Both the position numbers and the translations under genes were made by a program. A stretch of DNA of 64,000 bases from Isoperla grammatica (lineage: Eukaryota; Arthropoda; Insecta; Plecoptera; Perlodidae), in NCBI GenBank assembly GCA_945910005.1, contig CAMDTW010000642.1, forward strand, positions 1,798,001 to 1,862,000. Reading direction: 5' to 3'. Positions 50,377 to 61,816 of this stretch are shown here, in pieces. The notes under the pieces were generated by a model. That model worked only from the letters and a program-made list of their open reading frames with translations. It did no database searches and was not told the DNA's origin. The number at the start of each line of letters is the position of its first letter. The first letter of the stretch is position 1.

Positions 50377-53300
50377 GTTGCATGTAGTGGCTTCTATGTC
50401 ACTGACTTAGCGCAAGGTTTATCAAGTACAGTCACCGTCACAATCGAGGAAACCTGCGTTGTCCTGATACGTTGCATATAGTGGCTTTATGTCACTGACT
50501 TAGCGCAAGGTTTATCAAGTACAGTCACCGTCACAAGCAAGGAAACATGCGTTGTCCTGATATGTTGCATGTAGTGGCTTCTACACACTGACTTAGCGCA
50601 GGGTTTATCAAGTACAGTTACCGTCAAAAGCAAGGAAACATGCGTTGTCCTCATACGTTGCATGTAGTGGCTTCTATGTCACTGACTTAGCGCAAGGTTT
50701 ATCAAGTACAGTCACCGTCACAAGCAAGGAAACATGCGTTGTCCTCATACGTTGCATGTAGTGGCTTTCATGTCACTGACTTAGCGCAGGGTTTATCAAG
50801 TACAGTCACCGTCACAAGCAAGGAAACATGCGTTGTCCTGATATGTTGCATGTAGTGGCTTTCATGTCACTGACATAGCGCAGGGTTTATCAAGTAAAGT
50901 CACCGTCACAATAGAGGAAACATGCGTTGTCCTCATATGTTGCATGAAGTGGCTTCTATTCACTGACTTAGCGCAGGGTTTATCAAGTACAGTCACCTGC
51001 ACAAGCGAGGAAACATGCGTTGTCCTCATACGTTTCATGTAGTGGCTTCTATGTCACTGACTTAGCGCAGGGTTTATCAAGTACAGTCACCTTCACAAGT
51101 GAGGAAACATGAGTTGTCCTCATATTTTGCATGAAGTGGCTTTCATGTTACTGACTTAGCGCAGGGTTTATCAAGTACAGTCACCTTCACAAGCGAGGAA
51201 ACATGCGTTGTTCTCATATGTTGCATGAAGTGGCTTTCATGTCACTGACTTAGCGCAGGGTTTATCAAGTACAGTCACCGTCACAAGCGAGGAAACATGC
51301 GTTGTCCTCATACGTTGCATGTAGTGGCTTCTATGTCACTGACTTAGCGCAGGGTTTATCAAGTACAGTCACCTTCACAAGCGAGGAAACATGCGTTGTT
51401 CTCATATGTTGCATGAAGTGGCTTTCTTGTCACTGACTAAGCGCAGGGTTTATCAAGTACAGTCACCGTCACAAGCGAGGAAACATGCGTTGTTCTCATA
51501 TGTTGCATGAAGTGGCTTTCATGTCACTGACTTAGCGTAGGGTTTATCAAGTACAGTCACCGTCACAAGCAAGGAAACATGCGTTGTCCTGATATGTTGC
51601 ATGTAGTAGCTTCTATGTCACTGACTAAGTGCAGGGTTTATCAAGTACAGTCACTGTCACAAGCAAGGAAACATGCGTTGTCCTGATATGTTGCATGTAG
51701 TGGCTTCTATGTCACTGACTTAGCGCAGGGTTTATCAAGTACAGTCACCGTCACAAGCAAGGAAACATGCGTTGTCCTCATACGTTGCATGTAGTGGCTT
51801 CTATGTCACTGACTTAGCGCAGGGTTTATCAAGTACAGTCACCGTCACAAGCAAGGAAACATGCGTTGTCCTCATACGTTGCATGTAGTGGCTTCTATGT
51901 CACTGACATAACGCAGGGTTTATCAAGTACAGTCACCGTCACAAGCAAGGAAACATGCGTTGTCCTGATATGTTGCATGTAGTGGCTTCTATGTCACAGA
52001 CTTAGCGCAGGGTTTATCAAGTACAGTCACCGTCACAAGCGAGGAAACATGCGTTGTCCTCATATGTTGCATGTAGTGGCTTCTATGTCACTGACTTAGC
52101 GCAGGGTTTATCAAGTACAGTCACCTTCACAAGCGAGGAAACATGCGTTGTTCTCATATGTTGCATGAAGGGGCTTTCATTTTACTGACTTAGCGCAGGG
52201 TTTATCAAGTACAGTCACCGTCACAAGCGAGGAAACATGCGTTGTTCTCATATGTTGCATGAAGTGGCTTTCATGTCACTGACTTAGCGCAGGGTTTATC
52301 AAGTACAGTCACCGTCACAAGCAAGGAAACATGCATTGTCCTGATATGTTGCATGAAGTGGCTTCTATGTCACTGACTTAGCGCAGGGTTTATCAAGTAC
52401 AGTCACCGTCACAAGCGAGGAAACATGCGTTGTCCTCATATGTTGCATGTAGTGGCTTCTATGTCACTGACTTAGCGCAGGGTTTATCAAGTACAGTCAC
52501 CGTCACAAGCGAGGAAACATGCGTTGTCCTCATATGTCGCATGCAGTGGCTTCTATGTCACTGACTTAGCGCAGGGTTTATCATGTACAGTCACCGTCAT
52601 TTGCAAGGAAACATGCGTTGTCCTGATATGTTGCATGTAGTGGCTTCTATGTCACTGACTTAGCGCAGGGTTTATCAAGTACAGTCACCGTCACAAGCAA
52701 GGAAACCTGCGTTGTCCTGATACGTTGCATGTAGTGGCTTCTATGTCACTGACTTAGCGCAGGGTTTATCAAGTAAAGTAACCGTCACAAGCAAGGAAAC
52801 ATGCGTTGTCCTGATATGTTGCATGTAGTGGCTTCTATGTCACTGACTTAGCGCAGGGTTTATCAAGTACAGTCACCGTCACAATAAGGAAAACATGCGT
52901 TGTCCTGATATGTTGCATGAAGTGGCTTCTATGTCACTGACTTAGCGCAGGGTTTATCAAGTACAGTCACTGTCACAAGCGAGGACACATGCGTTGTCCT
53001 GATACGTTGCATGTAGTGGCTTCTATGTCACTGACTTACCGCAGGGTTTATCAAGTACAGTCACCGACACAAGCAAGGAAACATGCGTTGTCCTCATACG
53101 TTGCATGAAGTGGCTTCTATGTCACTGACTTAGCGCAGGGTTTATCAAGTACAGTCACCGTCACAATAGAGGAAACATGCGTTGTCCTGATATGTTGCAT
53201 GTAGTGCCTTCTATGTCACTGACTTAGCGCAGGGTTTATCAAGTACAGTCACCGTCACAAGCAAGGAAACATGCGTTGTCCTGATATGTTGCATGTAGTG

Positions 53301-56300
53301 GCTTCTATGTCACTGACTAAGCGCAGGGTTTATCAAGTACAGTCACCGTCACAAGCAACGAAACTTGCGTTGTCCTGATATGTTGCATGAAGTGGCTTTC
53401 ATGTCACTGACTTAGCGCAGGGTTTATCAAGTACAGTCACCGTCACAAGCAAGGAAACATGCGTTGTCCTCATACGTTGAATGTAGTGGCTTCTATGTCA
53501 CTTACCTAGCGCAGGGTTTATCAAGTACAGTCACCGTCACAAGCAAGGAAACATGCGTTGTCCTCATACGTTGCATGTAGTGGCTTCTATGTCACTGACT
53601 TAGCGCAGGGTTTATCAAGTACAGTCACCGTCACAAGCAAGGAAACATGCGTTGTCCTCATACGTTGCATGTAGTGGCTTCTTTGTCACTGACTTAGCGC
53701 AGGGTTTATCAAGTACAGTCACCGTCACAAGCGAGGAAACATGCGTTTTCCTGATATGTTGCATGTAGTGGCTTTCATGTCACTGACATAGCGCAGGGTT
53801 TATCAAGTACAGTCACCGTCACAAGCAAGGAAACATGCGTTGTCCTGATATGTTGCATGTAGTGGCTTTCATGTCACTGACAAAGCGCAGGGTTTATCAA
53901 GTACAGTCACCGTCACAAGCAAGGAAACATACCTTGTCCTCATACGTTGCATGTAGTGGCTTTCATGTCACTGACTTAGCGCAGGGTTTATCAAGTACAG
54001 TGACCGTCACAAGCGTGGAAACATGCGTTGTCATTTTATGTTGCATGTAGTAGCTTTTATGTCAATGACTTAGCGCAGGGCTTATCAAGTACAGTCACCG
54101 TCACAAGCAAGGAAACATGCGTTGTCCTGATACGTTGCATGTAGTGGCTTCTATGTCACTGACTTAGCGCAGGGTTTATCGAGTACAGTCACCGTTACAA
54201 GCAAGGAAACATGCGTTGTCCTGATACGTTGCATGTAGTGGCTTCTATGTCACTGACTTAGCGCAGGGTTTATCGAGTACAGTCACCGTCACAAGCGAGG
54301 AAACATGCGTTGTCCTGATATGTTGCATGTTGTGGCTTTCATGTCACTGACATAGCGCAGGGTTTATCAAGTACAGTTACCGTCACAATAGAGGAAACAT
54401 GCGTTGTCCTCATATATTGCATGAAGTGGCTTCTATGCCACTGACGGTTTATCAAGTACAGTCACCGTCACAAGCAAGGAAACATGCGTTGTCCTGATAC
54501 GTTGCATGTAGTGGCTTCTGTGTCACTGACTTAGCGCAAGGTTTATCAAGTACAGTCACCGTCACAAGCAAGGAAACATGCGTTGTCCTCATACGTTGCA
54601 TGTAGTGGCTTTCATGTCACTGACTTAGCGCAGGGTTTATCAAGTACAGTCACCGTCACAAGCAAGGAAACATGCGTTGTCCTGATATGTTGCATGTAGT
54701 GGCTTCTATGTCACTGACTTAGCGCAGAGTTTATCAAGAACAGTTTCCGTCACAAACGAGGAAACATGCGTTGTCCTGATATGTTGCATGTAGTGGCTTT
54801 CATGTCACTGACAAAGCGCAGGCTTTATCAAGTACAGTCACCGTCACAAGCGAGAAAACATGCGTTGTCCTGATATGTTGCATGTAGTGGCTTTCATGTC
54901 ACTGACATAGCGCAGGGTTTATCAAGTACAGTCACCGTCAAAATAGAGGAAACATGCGTTGTCCTCATATGTTGCATGAAGTGGCTCCTATGTCACTGAC
55001 TTAGCGCAGGGTTTATCAAGTACAGTCACCGTCACAAGCGAAGAAACATGCGTTGTCCTAATACGTTGCATGTAGTGGCTTCTATGTCACTGACTTAGCG
55101 CAGGGTTTATCAAGTACAGTCACCTTTACAAGTGAGGAAACATGGGTTGGCCTCATATGTTGCATGAAGTGGCTTTCATGTCACTGACTTAGCGCAGGGT
55201 TTATCAAGTACAGTCACCGTAAAAGCTAGGAAACATGCGTTGTTCTCATACGTTGCATGTAGTGGCTTCTATGTCACTGACTTAGCGCAGGGCTTATCAA
55301 GTACAGTCACCTTCACAAGCGAGGAAACATGCGTTGTCCTGATATGTTGCATGTTGTGGCTTTCATGTCACTGACATAGCGCAGGGTTTATCAAGTACAG
55401 TTACCGTCACAATAGAGGAAACATGCGTTGTCCTCATATATTGCATGAAGTGGCTTCTATGCCACTGACTTAGCGCAAGGTTTATCAAGTACAGTCACCG
55501 TCACAAGCAAGGAAACATGCGTTGTCCTGATACGTTGCATGTAGTGGCTTCTGTGTCACTGACTTAGCGCAAGGTTTATCAAGTACAGTCACCGTCACAA
55601 GCAAGGAAACATGCGTTGTCCTCATACGTTGCATGTAGTGGCTTTCATGTCACTGACTTAGCGCAGGGTTTATCAAGTACAGTCACCGTCACAAGCAAGG
55701 AAACATGCGTTGTCCTGATATGTTGCATGTAGTGGCTTCTATGTCACTGACTTAGCGCAGAGTTTATCAAGAACAGTTTCCGTCACAAACGAGGAAACAT
55801 GCGTTGTCCTGATATGTTGCATGTAGTGGCTTTCATGTCACTGACAAAGCGCAGGCTTTATCAAGTACAGTCACCGTCACAAGCGAGAAAACATGCGTTG
55901 TCCTGATATGTTGCATGTAGTGGCTTTCATGTCACTGACATAGCGCAGGGTTTATCAAGTACAGTCACCGTCAAAATAGAGGAAACATGCGTTGTCCTCA
56001 TATGTTGCATGAAGTGGCTCCTATGTCACTGACTAAGCGCAGGGTTTATCAAGTACAGTCACCGTCACAAGCGAAGAAACATGCGTTGTCCTAATACGTT
56101 GCATGTACCGGCATCTATGTCACTGACTTAGCGCAGGGTTTATCAAGTACAGTCACCTTCACAAGTGAGGAAACATGGGTTGGCCTCATATGTTGCATGA
56201 AGTGGCTTTCATGTCACTGACTTAGCGCAGGGTTTATCAAGTACAGTCACCGTAAAAGCTAGGAAACATGCGTTGTTCTCATACGTTGCATGTAGTGGCT

Positions 56301-59300
56301 TCTATGTCATGACTTAGCGCAGGGCTTATCAAGTACAGTCACCTTCACAAGCAAGGAAACATGCGTTGTTCTCATATGTTGCATAAAGTGGCTTTCATGT
56401 CACTGACTTAGCGCAGGGTTTATCAAGTACAGTCACCGTCACAATAGAGGAAACATGCGTTGTCCTGATATGTTGCATGTAGTGGCTTCTATGTCACTGA
56501 CTTAGCGCAGGGTTTATCAAGTACAGTCACCGTCACAAGCGAGGAAACATGCGTTGTCCTCATATGTTGCATGTAGTGGCTTCTATGTCACTGACTTAGC
56601 GCAGGGTTTATCAAGTACAGTCACCTTCACAAGCGAGGAAACATGCGTTGTTCTCATATGTTGCATAAAGTGGCTTTCATGTCACTGACTTAGCGCATTG
56701 TTTATCAAGTACAGTCACCGTCACAAGCGAGGAAACATGCGTTGTGCTCATATGTTGCATGAAGTGGCTTTCATGTCACTGACTTAGCGCAGGGTTTATC
56801 AAGTACAGTCACAGTCACAAGCAAGGAAACATGCGTTGTCCTGATATGTTGCATGTAGTGGCTTCTATGTCACTGACTAAGCGCAGGGTTTATCAAGTAC
56901 AGTCACCGTCACAAGCAAGGAAACATGCGTTGTCCTGATATTTTGCATGTAGTGGCTTCTATGTCACTGACTTAGCGCAGGGTTTATCAAGTACAGTCAC
57001 CGTCACAATAGAGGAAACATGCGTTGTCCTCATACGTTGCATGTAGTGGCTTCTATGTCACTGACTTAGCGCAAGGTTTATCAAGTACAGTCACCGTCAC
57101 AAGCAAGGAAACATGCGTTGTCCTGATATGATGCATGTAGTGGCTTCTATGTCACTGACTTAGCGCAGGGTTTATCAAGTACAGTCACCGTCACAATAGA
57201 GGAAACATGCGTTGTCCTCATACGTTGCATGTAGTGCCTTCTATGTCACTGACTTAGCGCAAGGTTTATCAAGTACAGTCACCGTCACAAGCAAGGAAAC
57301 ATGCGTTGTCCTGATATGTTGCATGTAGTGGCTTCTATGTCACTGACTTAGCGCAGGGTTTATCAAGTACAGTCACCGTCACAATAAAAAACATGCGTTG
57401 TCCTCATACGTTGCATGTAGTGGCTTCTATGTCACTGACTTAGTTCAGGGTTTATCAAGTACAGTCACCGTCACAAGCGAGGAAACATGCGTTGTTCTGA
57501 TATGTTGCATGTAGTGGCTTTCATGTCACTGACTTAGCTCAAGGTTTATCAAGTACAGTCACCGTCACAAGCGTGGAAACATGCGTTGTCCTCATATGTT
57601 GCATGTAGTAGCTTTCATGTCACTGACTTAGCGCAGGGTTTATCAAGTACAGTCACCGTCACAATAGAGGAAACATGCGTTGTCCTCATATATTGCATGA
57701 AGTGGCTTCTATGTCACTGACTTAGCGCAGGGTTTATCAAGTATAGTCACCGTCACAAGCAAGAAACATGCGTTGTCCTGATATGTTGCATGAAGTGGCT
57801 TTCAGGTCACTGACTTAGCGCAGGGTTTATCAAGTACAGTCACCGTCACAAGCAAGGAAACATGCGTTGTCCTCATACGTGGCATGTAGTGGCTTCTATG
57901 TCACTTACCTAGCGCTGGGTTTATCAAGTACAGTCACCGTCACAAGCAAGGAAACATGCGTTGTCCTCATACGTTGCATGTAGTGGCTTCTTTGTCACTG
58001 ACTTAGCGCAGGGTTTATCAAGTATAGTCACCGTCACAAGCAGGGAAACATGCGTTGTCCTCATACGTTGCATGTAGTGGCTTCTTTGTCTCTGACTTAG
58101 CGCAGGGTTTATCAAGTACAGTCACCGTCACAAGCAAGGAAACATGCGTTGTCCTGATACGTTGCATGTAGTGGCTTTCATGTCACTGACTTAGCGCAGG
58201 GTTTATCAAGTACTGTCACCGTCACAAGCAAGGAAACATGCGTTGTCCTCATACGTTGCATGTAGTGGCTTTCATGTCACTGGTTTAGCGCAGGGTTTAT
58301 CAAGGACAGTGACCGTCACAAGCAAGGAAACATGCGTTGTCCTGATATGTTGCATGTAGTGGCTTCTATGTCACTGACTTAGCGCAGGGTTTATCAAGTA
58401 CAGTCACCGTCACAAGCGAGGAAACATGCGTTGTCCTGATATGTTGCATGTAGTGGCTTTCATGTCACTGACATAGCGCAGGGTTTATCAAGTACAGTCA
58501 CCGTCACAAGCAAGAAAACATGCGTTGTCCTGATATGTTGCATGTAGTGGCTTTCATGTCACTGTCATAGCGCAGGGTTAGTCACCGTCACAAGCAAGGA
58601 AACATGCGTTGTCCTCATACGTTGCATGTAGTGGCTTTCATGTCACTGACTTAGCTCAGGGTTTATCAAGTACAGTCACCGTCACAAGCAAGAAAACATG
58701 CGTTGTCCTGATACGTTGCATGTAGTGGCTTCTATGTCACTGACTTAGCGCAGGGTTTATCGAGTACAGTCACCGTTACAAGCAAGGAAACATGCGTTGT
58801 CCTGATACGTTGCATGTAGTGGCTTCTATGTCACTGACTTAGCGCAGGGTTTATCGAGAACAGTCACCGTCACAAGCGAGGAAACATGCGTTGTCCTGAT
58901 ATGTTGCATGTAGTGGCTTTCATGTCACTGACATAGCGCAGGGTTTATCAAGTACAGTTACCGTCACAATAGAGGAAACATGCGTTGTCCTCATATATTG
59001 CATGAAGTGGCTTCTATGTCACTGACTTAGCGCAGGGTTTATCAAGTACAGTCACCGTCACAAGCAAGGAAACATGCGTTGTCCTGATATGTTGCATTTA
59101 GTGGCTTCTATGTCACTGACTTAGCGCAAGGTTTATCAAGTACAGTCACCGTCACAAGCAAGGAAACATGCGTTGTCCTGATATGTTGCATGTAGTGGCT
59201 TCTATGTCACTGACTTAGCGCAGGGTTTATTAAGTACAGTCACCGTCACAAGCAAGGAAACATGCGTTGTCCTGATATGTTGCATGTAGTGCCTTCTATG

Positions 59301-61816
59301 TCACTGACTTAGCGCAGGGTTTATCAAGTACAGTCATCGTCACAAGCAAGGAAACATGCGTTGTCCTGATATGTTGCATGTAGTGGCTTCTATGTCACTG
59401 AATAAGCGCAGGGTTTATCAAGTACAGTCACCGTCACAAGCAACGAAACATGCGTTGTCCTGATATGTGGCATGAAGTGGCTTTCATGTCACTGACTTAG
59501 CGCAGGGTTAATCAAGTACAGTCACCGTCACAAGCAAGAAAACATGCGTTGTCCTCATACGTTGCATGTAGTGGCTTTTATGTCACTTACATAGCGAAGG
59601 GTTTATCAAGTACAGTCACCGTCACAAGCAAGGAAACATGCGTTGTCCTCATACGTTGCATGTAGTGGCTTCTATGCCACTGACTTAGCGCAGGGTTTAT
59701 CAAGTACAGTCACCGTCACAAGAAAGGAAACATGCGTTGTCCTCATACGTTGCATGTAGTGGCTTCTTTGTCACTGACTTAGCGCAGGGTTTATCAAGTA
59801 CAGTCACCGTCACAAGCAAGGAAACATGCGTTGTCCTGATACGTTGCATGTAGTGGCTTTCATGTCACTAACTTAGCGCAGGGTTTATCAAGTACAGTCA
59901 CCGTCACAAGCAAGGAAACAAGCGTTGTCCTCATACGTTGCATGAAGTGGCTTTCATGTCACTGACTTAGCGCAGGGTTTATCAAGTACAGTGACCGTCA
60001 CAAGCAAGGAAACATGCGTTGTCCTGATATGTTGCATGTAGTGGCTTCTATGTCACTGACTTAGCGCAGGGTTTATCAAGTACAGTCACCGTCACAAGCG
60101 AGGAATCATGCGTTGTCCTGATATGTTGCATGTAGTGGCTTTCATGTCACTGACATAGCGCAGGGTTTATCAAGAACAGTCACCGTCACAAGCAAGGAAA
60201 CATGCGTTGTCCTGATATGTTGCATGTAGTGGCTTTCATGTCACTGACATAGCGCAGGGTTTATCAAGTACAGTCACCGTCACAAGCAAGGAAACATGCG
60301 TTGTCCTCATACGTTGCATGTAGTAGCTTTCATGTCACTGACTTAGCGCAGGGTTTATCAAGTACAGTGACCGTCACAAGCAAGGAAACATGCGTTGTCC
60401 TGATATGTTGCATGAAGGGGCTTCTATGTCACTGACTTAGCGCAGGGTTTATCAATAACCGTCACCGTCACAAGCAAGGAAACATGCGTTGTCCTCATAC
60501 GTTGCATGTAGTGGCTTCTATGTCACTGACTTAGCGCAGGGTTTATCAAGTACAGTCACCGTCACAAGCAAGGAAACATGCGTTTCCCTGATACGTTGCA
60601 TGTAGTGGCTTCTATGTCACTGACTTAGCGCAGGGTTTATCAAGTACAGTCACCGTAACAAGCAAGGAAACATGCGTTGTCCTGATACGTTGAATGTAGT
60701 GGCTTCTATGTCACTGACTTAGCGCAGGGTTTATCAAGTACAGTCACCGTCACAAGCAAGGAAACATGCGTTGTCCTCATACGTTGCATGTAGTGGCTTC
60801 TATGTCACTGACTTAGCGCAGGGTTTATCAAGAACAGTCACCGTCACAATAGAGGAAACATGAGTTGTCCTGATATTTTGCATGTAGTGGCTTCTATGTC
60901 ACTGACTTAGCGCAAGGGTTTATCAAGTACAGTTACCGTCACAATCGAGAAAAAATGCGTTGCCCTGATATGTTGCATGTAGTGGCTTCTATGTCACTGA
61001 CTTAGCGCAGGGTTTATCAAGTACAGTCACCGTCACAAGCAAGGAAACATGCGTTGTCCTCATACGTTGCATGTAGTGGCTTTCATGTCACTGACTTTGC
61101 GCAGGGTTTATCAAGTACAGTCACCGTCACAAGCAAGGAAACATCCGTTGTCCTCATACGTTGCATGTAGTAGCATCTATGTCACTGACTTAGCGCAAGG
61201 TTTATCAAGTACAGTCACCGTCACAAGCAAGGAAACATGCGTTGTCCTGATACGTTGCATGTAGTGGCTTCTATGTCACTGACTTAGCGCAAGGTTTATC
61301 AAGTACAGTCACTGTCACAAGCAAGGAAACATGCGTTTTCCCGATACGTTGCATGTAGTAGCTTCTATGTCACTGACTTAGCGCAGGGTTTATCAAGTAC
61401 AGTCACGTCACAAGCGAGAAAACATGCGTTGTCCTGATATTTTGCATGTAGTGGCTTCTATGTCACTGACTCAGCGCAGGGTTTATCAAGTACAGTCACC
61501 GTCACAAGCAAGGAAACATGCGTTGTCCTCATACGTTGCATGTAGTGGCTTCTATGTCACTGACTTAGCGCAGGGTTTATCAAGTACAGTCACCGTCACA
61601 AGCAAGGAAACATGCGTTGTCCTCATACGTTGCATGTAGTGGCTTCTATGTCACTGACTTAGCGCAAGGTTTATCAAGTACAGTCACCGTCACAAGCAAG
61701 GTAACATGCGTTGTCCTCATACGTTGCATGTAGTGGCTTCTATGTCACTGACTAAGCGCAAGGTTTATCAAGTACAGTCACCGTCACAAGCAAGAAAACA
61801 TGCGTAGTCCTCATAC
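50377..61816 (+). repeat. 11,440-bp higher-order unit, copy D
   Basis: This is the direct tandem partner of 38937-50376. Differences I found against copy C are T at 52181 and 52183, T at 55127, A at 56113, C at 58921 and T at 61441; T at 61841 lies just beyond. That implies over 99.9% identity. Homology to the start of the unit carries on past the nominal end to about 61883, where 'caagcaagg' replaces the 'caatcgagg' expected from 50441. The exchange point therefore lies somewhere in a short identical stretch. Confidence 0.92.
54297..56353 (+). repeat. Second pair of 11-monomer higher-order repeats
   Basis: This is the 11440-bp downstream copy of 42857-44913. It carries both units, including the 85-bp monomer at 54393-54477. 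It differs from the upstream pair at 55127 (T for C) and 56113 (A for T). The pair was therefore already doubled before the 11,440-bp duplication, which gives a relative order of events. Confidence 0.85.
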
